A stretch of DNA of 64,000 nt from Paracoccus halophilus (lineage in GTDB: Bacteria > Pseudomonadota > Alphaproteobacteria > Rhodobacterales > Rhodobacteraceae). Positions 35,654 through 43,728 of this stretch are shown here, one piece after another; within the stretch, counting starts at the first letter, position 1, and the number at the start of each line of letters is the position of its first letter. The position numbers were made by a program, and so were the translations under genes. The notes under the pieces are model-generated. The model made no database searches and was not told where the DNA came from. It was given only the letters and a program-made list of their open reading frames with translations. Where the stretch lies: contig NZ_JRKN01000008.1 of NCBI RefSeq assembly GCF_000763905.1, forward strand, positions 88,924-152,923, in the 5' to 3' direction.

Positions 35654-37610
35654 CCAGTTCCTCGACGAACTGGGCGTTTTCCTGAATGTACTGGAAGCGC
35701 AGTTCGGGCTTCTTGCCCATCAGGCGCTCGACCAGATCGCCGGTCTCGCCACCCTCGTCATCGTCGATGCTGACCCGGATCAGCTTGCGGGTGGCGGGGT
35801 TCATGGTCGTGTCCTTGAGGTCCTTGGCGTCCATTTCGCCCAGACCCTTGAAGCGCTGCACGTCGATCTTGCCCTTGCCGCCAAGGCCCTTGGCCAGCAT
35901 CCGCTCTTTCTCGGCGTCATCCGCGACATAGATGCGATGCGCGCCCTGGGTCAGGCGGTAAAGCGGCGGGCAGGCCAGGTAGAGGTGTCCCTTGTCGATC
36001 AGCGGCCGCATCTGGGTAAAGAAAAAGGTCATCAGAAGCGACGCGATATGCGCGCCGTCCACATCGGCATCGGTCATGATGATGACCTTGTCATAGCGCA
36101 GGTCATCGACGTTGAAGCGCGTCCCCATGCCGACGCCAAGTGCCTGACATAGATCGTTGATTTCCTGATTGGACCCGAGTTTGGACGAGGCTGCGCCCAG
36201 CACGTTCAGGATCTTGCCGCGCAGGGGCAAGAGCGCCTGCCGGGTACGTTCGCGCGCCATCTTGGCGGAACCGCCCGCCGAGTCGCCCTCGACGATGAAC
36301 AATTCGGTCCCGTCGCGATTGGTGGCGCTGCAATCGACGAGCTTGCCGGGCAGGCGCAGCTTCTTGGTCGCGGATTTGCGCGCGGTTTCCTTTTCGGCGC
36401 GGCGGCGCAGCCGTTCCTCGGCCCGCAGGATCAGGAAATCGAGGATCGCGCCCGCCGATTTCGTATCCGCCGCCAGCCAGTTGTCGAAATGGTCGCGCAC
36501 CGCGCCCTCGACCAGACGCTGGGCCTCGGTCGTGGCCAGCCGGTCCTTGGTCTGGCCGACGAATTCCGGCTCGCGGATAAAGCACGAGACCAGCGCGCAG
36601 CCGCCGGCGATCAGGTCGTCGCGGGTGATCTGGGCGGCCTTCTTGTTGCTGACCCGCTCGCCATAGGCGCGGATGCCCTTGAGGATGGCGGCCCAGAAAC
36701 CGGCCTCATGCGTGCCGCCCTCGGGCGTGGGGACGGTGTTACAGTATGACTGGATGAAGCCATCGCGCGAGGGTGTCCAGTTGATAGCCCAGTCCACCTT
36801 GCCCGGCGTGTTGAACTTTTCCTTGAAATCGACCGTGCCGGCAAAGGGGCGCTCGGCATAGCTGCTCGAGCCGTTCAGGGTCTCGGACAGGTAATCGGCC
36901 AGACCGCCGGGGAAATGAAAGGTGGCCTCGGTCGGGGTTTCGCCATCGTCGATTTCCGATTTCCAGCGGATCTCGACGCCGGAAAACAGATAGGCCTTGG
37001 ATTTCACCATCTTGACCAGCCGCGCGGGCTTGAAGCGGTGATGGCCAAAGATCTGCTCGTCGGCGTGGAAGGTGACCGTGGTGCCGCGCCGGTTCGGGGC
37101 GGCGCCCAGCTTCTGGACCGGCCCCTGCGGGATGCCGCGCGAAAACCGCTGCTCGAACAGTTCCCGGTTGCGCGCGACCTGCACCACCATGCTGTCCGAC
37201 AGGGCATTGACGACCGAGGCGCCGACCCCGTGCAACCCGCCCGAGGTCTGATAGGCGTCGCCCGAGAACTTGCCGCCCGCATGCAGCGTGCACAGGATCA
37301 CCTCAAGCGCGGATTTGCCGGGGAATTTCGGATGCGGGTCGATCGGGATGCCGCGGCCATTGTCGCGGATCACGACGCTGAAATCGGCCTGCAATTCCAC
37401 CTCGATGCGGGATGCGTGGCCGGCGACCGCCTCGTCCATCGAGTTGTCGAGGATCTCGGCCACCAGATGATGCAGCGCGCGTTCATCGGTACCGCCGATA
37501 TACATGCCCGGGCGCTTGCGCACCGGCTCCAGCCCCTCCAGCACCTCGATGGACGCGGCCGAATAACTCTCGGTCGCCCTGTCGGCAGCGGGAAAGAGAT
37601 CGTCGGCCAT
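35646..37610 (-). CDS. parE: DNA topoisomerase IV subunit B
   Basis: A 654-residue GHKL ATPase/TOPRIM subunit that, with ParC, decatenates replicated chromosomes. ATPase motifs: VAEILDNSMDEAVAG, VIRDNGRGIPIDPHPKF and QTSGGLHGVGASVVNAL. TOPRIM motifs: LFIVEGDSAGGSAKMARE and IIMTDADVDGAHIASLL. The length and the GTDERALHHL start fit ParE rather than the longer GyrB (about 800 residues). Confidence 0.95.
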   Translation of the reverse strand: MADDLFPAADRATESYSAASIEVLEGLEPVRKRPGMYIGGTDERALHHLVAEILDNSMDEAVAGHASRIEVELQADFSVVIRDNGRGIPIDPHPKFPGKSALEVILCTLHAGGKFSGDAYQTSGGLHGVGASVVNALSDSMVVQVARNRELFEQRFSRGIPQGPVQKLGAAPNRRGTTVTFHADEQIFGHHRFKPARLVKMVKSKAYLFSGVEIRWKSEIDDGETPTEATFHFPGGLADYLSETLNGSSSYAERPFAGTVDFKEKFNTPGKVDWAINWTPSRDGFIQSYCNTVPTPEGGTHEAGFWAAILKGIRAYGERVSNKKAAQITRDDLIAGGCALVSCFIREPEFVGQTKDRLATTEAQRLVEGAVRDHFDNWLAADTKSAGAILDFLILRAEERLRRRAEKETARKSATKKLRLPGKLVDCSATNRDGTELFIVEGDSAGGSAKMARERTRQALLPLRGKILNVLGAASSKLGSNQEINDLCQALGVGMGTRFNVDDLRYDKVIIMTDADVDGAHIASLLMTFFFTQMRPLIDKGHLYLACPPLYRLTQGAHRIYVADDAEKERMLAKGLGGKGKIDVQRFKGLGEMDAKDLKDTTMNPATRKLIRVSIDDDEGGETGDLVERLMGKKPELRFQYIQENAQFVEELDV

Positions 37611-37768
37611 GGCACCTGCTCGTCTTGTTTTGTGTCTTGTTGTTCTGAGGCGATGTTATCTCATGGCCGGGGGTATCGCGGCAAGGGGCAGTATTGCCCG
37701 GCCGCCCGGCTACCAGCAATAGTGGTGATCCGGGGCACGCAGGGACGATCCGCAGGATCGGGGGCGCG

Positions 37769-38428
37769 CTATTCGGGTTCGGCCAGACGGGCCTGCCACA
37801 TCTTGCGGAAGGCGGGGCGGGACTGGCAATCGGCCAGCCAGGCTTGCAGGGCGGGGAACTGGCTTAGCAGCGCCTCGTGGCTCTGGGCGTAGCGCACGAC
37901 CTCGGCCAGGTTGATATCGGCGACGGTGAAGCGTCGCCCGACGATATGGCCATGCCGGGACAGATGATCCTCCAGCACGCGCAGGGGGCGGATCAAGCGT
38001 TCGGCGGCATGGGCGACGGCGGCCTGGTCGGCGCCCGGCTGCGCCTGACCGGCGCGGTGCAGGAACAGGATGGTCAGCGCGTCGGGCTCGAGCCAGGTGC
38101 AGGCGTAAAAGGACCATTGCAGCATCAGCGCGTCCTCATCGGCATCCGCCGGGCCAAAGGGCTGGCCATGCTTGCGCGCGAGGTAAAGCGTGCAGGCCAG
38201 CGATTCCGACAGGACCAGATCGCCGTCGCGCAGCACCGGGATCGCCCCCTGCGGCGAGAGCTTCAGGAACTGGGCGCTATGGGTGTTGAGCGGCGCGTCC
38301 TCGGCATCGGGATCGGGCAGGCGATAGGCCTGGATCACCGGCACCTGCTTGAAGGGAAGGCCGATCTCGTGGCACAGCCAGACAATGCGCGAGGCCCGCG
38401 AGCGGGTGACGCCGTAAAGGGTCAGCAT
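37769..38428 (-). CDS. Glutathione S-transferase family protein
   Basis: A 219-residue protein with an N-terminal thioredoxin-like domain (MLTLYGVTRSRASRIVWLCH) in which a Ser or Arg takes the usual active-site place. The glutathione-binding cis-Pro loop is GAIPVLRDGDLVLSESLACT, and the C-terminal helical domain has GRRFTVADINLAEVVRYAQ. It may detoxify electrophiles. The substrate is unknown. Confidence 0.9.
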   Translation of the reverse strand: MLTLYGVTRSRASRIVWLCHEIGLPFKQVPVIQAYRLPDPDAEDAPLNTHSAQFLKLSPQGAIPVLRDGDLVLSESLACTLYLARKHGQPFGPADADEDALMLQWSFYACTWLEPDALTILFLHRAGQAQPGADQAAVAHAAERLIRPLRVLEDHLSRHGHIVGRRFTVADINLAEVVRYAQSHEALLSQFPALQAWLADCQSRPAFRKMWQARLAEPE

Positions 38429-38467
38429 GGAATTCTCCGTCGACAGATCCGCGCGAGAGTGCCGCAG

Positions 38468-39649
38468 TTACAGCACCTCGGCAAGGTAGCGCATCATGTT
38501 GTCGCCCATGACCTTGGTGATCTGGTCCTCGGTCAGGCCGGTCTCCAGCAGCGCCTGGGTCAGCGCCGACAGATGCGCCGCGTCGAAAGGCGCATTGACC
38601 GAGCCGTCGTAATCCGAGCCCAGCGAGACGCGATCCTCGCCCACCAGGTCGATGGCGGCGGCGATGGTCTGGGCGACGGCGCCGGGGGTCCTGCCGCAGA
38701 CCACGTCCGACCAGTAGCCGATGCCGATCAGCCCGCCCTTGTCGGCGACCGCCCTGACCAGATCGTCGGGCAGGTTGCGCGGCGTCGCGCAGCGGCTGTA
38801 GATCCCGGTATGCGAGATGATCGGCCGGGCGCCGGGGATCTCCAGCACCTCGCGCACCATTTGCGGGCTGGCATGGGCCAGATCGATCACCATGCGCTTG
38901 CGGATCATCTCGGCCACCACCGCGCGGCCGAAATCCGTCAGGCCGGAATCGGCGCCGCCCTGGCCGTGGAGGCTGCCGCCCAGTTCATTGTCGAAGAAAT
39001 GCGTCAGCCCGATGACCCGGAAACCGGCGCCGTAAAGCACCTGAAGATTGGCGATCTCGCCCTCAAGCGGATGCGCGCCCTCGGTGCCCAGCAGCGCGCC
39101 GACGGTTTTCGCGCCGTTGCGGCGGGCATCGAGCAGGGTCTGCAGATCCTCGGCCGAGCGGATCAGCATCAGGTCATCGGGCGCGCGCTCGGCCGCGCGG
39201 CGCAGGGCGGCGGCCTGAACCAGCGCGCGCTCCTTGAGGCTGAACCAGCTGGCCAGAGGCCGCAGCTGGCCGATGAAGAGCGGCGTGATATTGTCCGGCG
39301 CGTCCGCCGCGTTCTGGCTGTAATTCTGGCCGCGCGGGCTTTTGGTGACGGTGGTAAAGACCTGTAATGCGACATTGCCCTCGATCAGGCGCGGGATGTC
39401 GGTATGGCCGCGATCGACCCGTTCCAGCAGGTCGCGATCCCAAAGCAGCGCATCCGAATGCCAGTCGCCGATGGTCAGGCGGTTATGCAGCTCCTGCGCC
39501 TCGGGGCTGACGGGCCAGCCCTCGGCGGGCATGGTCAGCGGGTTCAGCCGGCTTTCGACGAAGGCCGGCCCCCAGATCGCCACCGCGGCGGCGGCCGGCA
39601 CCGCCAGCGCCAGCAGCCACAGGAAAATGCGCCGGATCATGCGGATCAT
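38468..39649 (-). CDS. Membrane dipeptidase (M19 family)
   Basis: A 393-residue renal-dipeptidase-like metallopeptidase with an N-terminal hydrophobic anchor (IFLWLLALAVPAAAAVAIW). Zinc ligands and catalytic groups are visible: HSD in TIGDWHSDALLWDRDL, Glu in LLGTEGAHPLEGE, His in MVIDLAHASPQMV, His in PIISHTGIYSRC and Asp in SLGSDYDGSVNAPFD. It cleaves dipeptides or related amides in the periplasm. The start at 39649 has AGGGGG upstream. It is transcribed in the same direction as pepF with a 102-bp gap. Confidence 0.92.
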   Translation of the reverse strand: MIRMIRRIFLWLLALAVPAAAAVAIWGPAFVESRLNPLTMPAEGWPVSPEAQELHNRLTIGDWHSDALLWDRDLLERVDRGHTDIPRLIEGNVALQVFTTVTKSPRGQNYSQNAADAPDNITPLFIGQLRPLASWFSLKERALVQAAALRRAAERAPDDLMLIRSAEDLQTLLDARRNGAKTVGALLGTEGAHPLEGEIANLQVLYGAGFRVIGLTHFFDNELGGSLHGQGGADSGLTDFGRAVVAEMIRKRMVIDLAHASPQMVREVLEIPGARPIISHTGIYSRCATPRNLPDDLVRAVADKGGLIGIGYWSDVVCGRTPGAVAQTIAAAIDLVGEDRVSLGSDYDGSVNAPFDAAHLSALTQALLETGLTEDQITKVMGDNMMRYLAEVL

Positions 39650-39751
39650 GCCGTCCCCCTTTGATCGTTCGGGCGGCAGCATAGGGCAGGGGGCGGGCCG
39701 ACGCGACCCAAAACCGGATGCCCCGCCCGGCGGGTCGGGCGATGGGCGGAA

Positions 39752-41602
39752 TTACGTCTCCATCGCCTCCAGCTCGTCGATGAAGCCCTCGATCATCGAC
39801 AGCCCCTTGTCCCAGAAGGCCGGGTCCGAGGCGTCGAGGCCAAAGGGCGCCAGCAATTCCTTGTGATGCTTGGTGCCGCCGGCTGCCAGCATGTCGAAGT
39901 ACTTCGACTGGAAGTCGGGCAGCCCGTCCTCGTAGACGGCATAAAGCGCGTTCACCAGCCCGTCGCCAAAGGCATAGGCATAGACGTAAAAGGGCGAATG
40001 CACGAAATGCGGGACATAGCTCCAGAAGGTCTCGTATCCGGGCATGAATTCAAAGGCCGGACCCAGGCTTTCGCCCTGCACCGACATCCACAGCGCGTTG
40101 ATATCCTCGGGCGTCAGCTCGCCCTCGGCACGGGCGGCGTGCAGCTTGCATTCGAAATCGTAGAACGCGATCTGGCGCACGACCGTGTTGATCATGTCCT
40201 CGACCTTGCCGGCCAGCAGCGCCTTGCGCTGCGCCTTGTCGGTGGCTTTCGCCAGCAGCGCGCGGAAGGTCAGCATCTCGCCAAAGACGCTGGCCGTTTC
40301 GGCCAGGGTCAGCGGCGTCGCGGCCAGCAATTCGCCCTGTGCGGCGGCCAGGCGCTGGTGGACGCCATGGCCCAGCTCATGCGCCAGCGTCATCACGTCG
40401 CGCGGCTTGCCCAGATAATTCAGCAGCACATAGGGATGGGCGGTGGTGACCGTCGGATGGGCGAATGCCCCCGGCGCCTTGCCCGGCTTCACGGCCGCGT
40501 CGATCCAGCCGCGATCGAAGAAGGGCTGCGCCAGTTCCGCCAGTTTCGGGTCGAACCCGGCATAGGCGTCAAGCACCGTGGCGCGGGCCTCGGGCCAGGC
40601 GATCAGGCGCGGGGACTCGCTCGGCAGGGGCGCGTTGCGATCCCAGACCTGCAGCTTGTCCAGCCCCAGCCAGCGCGCCTTGAGCGCGTAATAGCGGTGC
40701 GACAGGCGCGGATAGGCGGCGGTGACGGCATTGCGCAGCGCCTCGACCACCTCGGGCTCGACATGGTTCGACAGGTGACGCGCGCTCTGCGGCGTCGCCA
40801 TCTTGCGCCATTTGTCCTCGATCGCCTTTTTCTTGCAAAGCGTATTATGAATGCGCGAAAAAAGCTTGATATTGCTGGAAAACACCTTAGCCAGCGCACG
40901 CGCCGCAGCTTCGCGCCGGGCGCGGTCGTGATCGGTCAGCAGGTTCAGCGTCGCCTCAAGCCCCAGTTCCTCGCCCCCGACGTCAAAGCTGAGCGCGGCG
41001 GTGGTCTCGTCGAACAGCCGGTTCCAGGCGGCGACGCCGGCCACGGTATTGTCATGTACGAAGCGTTCCAGCTCGTCGGAAAGCTGATGCGGGCGCATGA
41101 CGCGCATGCGGTCGAAAACCGGCTTGTAGCGCTCGGGCCCGTCGGGATCGGTAAAGACCTCGAGGTAACGATCCTCGGGGATGCGGTTGAATTCCAGGCT
41201 GAAGAACACGAGCCTGGTCGTATCCTCGGTGATGCGGTCCTGCAGGTCGCCCATCTGCTTGGCGCGCGCCGCATCGGTGGTGTTCTGATAATAGCGCAGC
41301 CCGGTATAGGACATGAGCCGACCGGCCAGAATGTCGATCTGCTGATAGCGCTCGACGCATTCCAGCATCTTTTCCGGCGAGAGCGAGATCAGTCGCCCTT
41401 CGTAATCGCGGGCGAAATCGGCGCTGGCCTTGCCCAGCAGTTCCAGATCGCGGGAAAGTTCCGGGGCGTCGGGAGCGGCGTAGAGATCGCTCAGGTCCCA
41501 ATCGGGCAAATCGCCCAGATCGGGGCGTTCGCCGCCGACCGGCAGGGCGTTTTCGTCGCGAAGCGGGAACCGGAAGAAACGGGGCTGATCCATAATCGTC
41601 AT
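39752..41602 (-). CDS. M3-family oligoendopeptidase (PepF type)
   Basis: A 616-residue cytoplasmic zinc peptidase. The HEXXH motif is in VMTLAHELGHGVHQRLAAAQ (about residue 405), with the third ligand Glu in TLAETASVFGEMLTFRALL. The C-terminal substrate-binding region has SYVPHFVHSPFYVYAYAFGD. It degrades oligopeptides. The ATG at 41602 has GAGG eight bases upstream. A second ATG three codons later is possible. Confidence 0.93.
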   Translation of the reverse strand: MTIMDQPRFFRFPLRDENALPVGGERPDLGDLPDWDLSDLYAAPDAPELSRDLELLGKASADFARDYEGRLISLSPEKMLECVERYQQIDILAGRLMSYTGLRYYQNTTDAARAKQMGDLQDRITEDTTRLVFFSLEFNRIPEDRYLEVFTDPDGPERYKPVFDRMRVMRPHQLSDELERFVHDNTVAGVAAWNRLFDETTAALSFDVGGEELGLEATLNLLTDHDRARREAAARALAKVFSSNIKLFSRIHNTLCKKKAIEDKWRKMATPQSARHLSNHVEPEVVEALRNAVTAAYPRLSHRYYALKARWLGLDKLQVWDRNAPLPSESPRLIAWPEARATVLDAYAGFDPKLAELAQPFFDRGWIDAAVKPGKAPGAFAHPTVTTAHPYVLLNYLGKPRDVMTLAHELGHGVHQRLAAAQGELLAATPLTLAETASVFGEMLTFRALLAKATDKAQRKALLAGKVEDMINTVVRQIAFYDFECKLHAARAEGELTPEDINALWMSVQGESLGPAFEFMPGYETFWSYVPHFVHSPFYVYAYAFGDGLVNALYAVYEDGLPDFQSKYFDMLAAGGTKHHKELLAPFGLDASDPAFWDKGLSMIEGFIDELEAMET

Positions 41603-41698
41603 AAGCTTTCCTCTCGAATGCCGGGGGTTTGGCATCTGCAAGACCCGGCTGCAAGGCCGCGGGCGGATCAAGACGGCGCCAAGGGCCGGTTCCTGCGT

Positions 41699-42655
41699 CT
41701 AGGCGCCGCCTTGCTGGTGGAAATGTGAAACCGCGGCCTGCAGGAAGGCGCCGCGGATCGAATCGCGCTCCATCATCGGCTCGTGCCGGCTGTCGGGCAT
41801 CTCGAGGAGCCGCGCGCCGGGCCATTTCGCCACCCGCTCGCGGATCGCCCTGGCCGAGACGATCCGGTCGCGCCCGCCCAGCCCGACCAGCGCCGGGATT
41901 TTCGGCGAGGGCAGCAGCGCCAGCCTGCGGCATTCCACTAGTGCCGCGCGCAGCCAGTCATTGGTCGCCCCGCCCAGGGCGATCTCGGGCCAGCTTGCGG
42001 TCTCGGCCACGATGCGGCCCCAGCGTGGCCCGTCGCTGCTGAGCAGGTTGCCGAGAAAACTGTCCTGCAGGATGAATGATTCCTCGCCGCCCGAGGCGGG
42101 GGCCGGCCGGCCGCCCCGGCCCAGGCTGCACATCAGCCGGGCCAGCGCCAGCGCCAGCGCCACCGGGATGCCGCGCAGATCGATGCCCCACATGGGGGGC
42201 GAAAAGGCGGCGCTGCGCACCGGCAGCCCGCTGCCAAGCGCGGCCAGCCCGATCGCGCCGCCCATGGAATGCGCCAGAAGGTGCCAGGGCTGCGGCAATT
42301 CCAGTTCCTGCGCGGTGACGACCATTTCCACCACGTCGCGCTGGAAATCGGCGAAATCGGTGATATGGCCCGGGCGCGGATTGGCCTGCAACCGGTCCGA
42401 CAGCCCCTGTCCGCGCCAGTCGATGGCCAGCACGTCATAGCCGGCGTCATTCAGGTCGGCCGCCACGTCGCGGTATTTTTCCAGATATTCGGTGCGGCCG
42501 GGAAACAGCAGCACGCTGCCCGCCCGGCCGTCGAATCTGTCCGCCGCCGCCCAATGCCCGACCCGCAGGCGGATGCCGTCCTCGGCCCGCAGCCAGAAGC
42601 TGCGCACCCTGGGCACCGGATCGCCGGCCAGCGTGTTGAAGGGCGCCGGCGTCAT
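41699..42655 (-). CDS. Alpha/beta hydrolase, lysophospholipase-like
   Basis: A 318-residue serine hydrolase of the PldB/monoglyceride-lipase type. The nucleophile elbow is WHLLAHSMGGAIGLAAL (Ser in HSMGG), the region GYDVLAIDWRGQGLSDRLQ is typical, the acid lies in ALVGLGGRDRIVSARAI and the catalytic His in EMPDSRHEPMMERD. It probably acts on lysophospholipids or acylglycerols. It lies two bases after the SCP2-like gene stop and is co-transcribed with it. Confidence 0.9.
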   Translation of the reverse strand: MTPAPFNTLAGDPVPRVRSFWLRAEDGIRLRVGHWAAADRFDGRAGSVLLFPGRTEYLEKYRDVAADLNDAGYDVLAIDWRGQGLSDRLQANPRPGHITDFADFQRDVVEMVVTAQELELPQPWHLLAHSMGGAIGLAALGSGLPVRSAAFSPPMWGIDLRGIPVALALALARLMCSLGRGGRPAPASGGEESFILQDSFLGNLLSSDGPRWGRIVAETASWPEIALGGATNDWLRAALVECRRLALLPSPKIPALVGLGGRDRIVSARAIRERVAKWPGARLLEMPDSRHEPMMERDSIRGAFLQAAVSHFHQQGGA

Positions 42656-42657
42656 GA

Positions 42658-42942
42658 TCAGGACAGCAGCGCGCCCAGTTTCATCGCCGTGCCCATCGCG
42701 CCATCGACCTTGAGCTTGCCGCTCATGAAGGCCATGGTCGGGTTGACATCGCCGTTCAGCAGCCCCTCGAAGGTCGCGCGATCGGCGGTCAGGGTCACCT
42801 CGGCCTCGTCATCGCCGGCGCGGGCGCCGTCTGCGTCGATGAAAATGCTGCCCTCGCCCTCGATCACGAATTTCGCGGTGCCATCGAAGCCCTTGGCTTT
42901 CTCGTCCAGAGCGGCGACTGCGGCCTCGACCACTTTGCTCAT
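42658..42942 (-). CDS. SCP2 sterol-binding domain protein
   Basis: A 94-residue single-domain SCP2 protein: FVIEGEGSIFIDADGARAGD, EVTLTADRATFEGLLNGDVN and PTMAFMSGKLKVDGAMGTAM. Such domains bind lipids or acyl-CoA in a hydrophobic tunnel. Being directly upstream of a lysophospholipase-like gene, it may carry that enzyme's lipid substrate or product. This link is inference. Confidence 0.9.
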   Translation of the reverse strand: MSKVVEAAVAALDEKAKGFDGTAKFVIEGEGSIFIDADGARAGDDEAEVTLTADRATFEGLLNGDVNPTMAFMSGKLKVDGAMGTAMKLGALLS

Positions 42943-42989
42943 TCTCGATCTCCTGTCTGTGTATGGTATTTGCCTGGTGGGAAAGTTAC

Positions 42990-43727
42990 ATGGTGTTTAT
43001 GCGTTTGCCAGTCCCACATTGCCATCTTGTCGTAGCGGCAGGGCTGATTCTCGGAATTTCCCGGCTGGCGCCCGCATATGCCGATGAAATCCCCCGACCC
43101 GATCCATGGCTTGATCCGATACCCGCCCAGACCGAGGCTCCGCAAGAGGATTCGCCCTGGCCCGCGCCGCCGCAACCCGAAGCGCAGACCGATCCGCTGA
43201 ATCAGCCGGCCGAGGCCGCCGAACCCACGACCCAGGCGCTGCTGCGCGCGCGCGAGGATCTGGACCTGCTTTTCGCCGAACTGGCCCGGCCCGAGGGCGA
43301 AAGCTGGGCGCGGGCGGAAACGGATATCCTGCGCATCTGGTCGCGATCCGGCTCGGCGGCGATGGACCTGCTTTACAAGCGCGGCGAGGCGGCGCTGGAC
43401 GCGGGTGACACGGTGGCCGCCATCGGTCATCTGACCGCGCTGACCGATCACGCGCCGGATTTCGCCGCCGGCTGGTACCTGCGCGCGGTGGCCTTTTACC
43501 TGAACGGCGATTTCGGCCCCTCGCTGGCCGATCTGGCCGCCACACTTGCGCTTGAGCCGCGGCATTTCGCGGCGCTGACACAGCTGGGCGGCATGCTTGA
43601 GGAAACCGGAGCGACGGCCCGCGCGATCCAGGCCTATCGCGAAAGCCTGAGGATTCACCCCAACCAGCAGGATGCAAAGGACGCGCTTGAGCGGCTGGAG
43701 CAGGAAACGCAGGGCACGGACGCCTGA
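42990..43727 (+). CDS. Periplasmic TPR-repeat protein
   Basis: A 245-residue protein with a signal peptide (MRLPVPHCHLVVAAGLILG, cleavage after AYA), a Pro-rich linker and about three tetratricopeptide repeats between residues 120 and 235 (AALDAGDTVAAIGHLTALTD, AVAFYLNGDFGPSLADLAA, MLEETGATARAIQAYRESL). TPR domains mediate protein-protein contacts, and the partner is unknown. The ATG at 42990 has GGGAAAG upstream. An ATG at 42999 is an alternative. The stop is one base before the helicase ATG, so the genes are co-transcribed. Confidence 0.83.
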   Translation: MVFMRLPVPHCHLVVAAGLILGISRLAPAYADEIPRPDPWLDPIPAQTEAPQEDSPWPAPPQPEAQTDPLNQPAEAAEPTTQALLRAREDLDLLFAELARPEGESWARAETDILRIWSRSGSAAMDLLYKRGEAALDAGDTVAAIGHLTALTDHAPDFAAGWYLRAVAFYLNGDFGPSLADLAATLALEPRHFAALTQLGGMLEETGATARAIQAYRESLRIHPNQQDAKDALERLEQETQGTDA

Positions 43728-43728
43728 G

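Noticed and set aside
40830..40900. A short AT-richer stretch inside the M3 peptidase gene as a second mosaic block
   Set aside because: It is under 80 bases and encodes a Lys/Asn/Ile-rich helix, so amino-acid composition alone can explain it.
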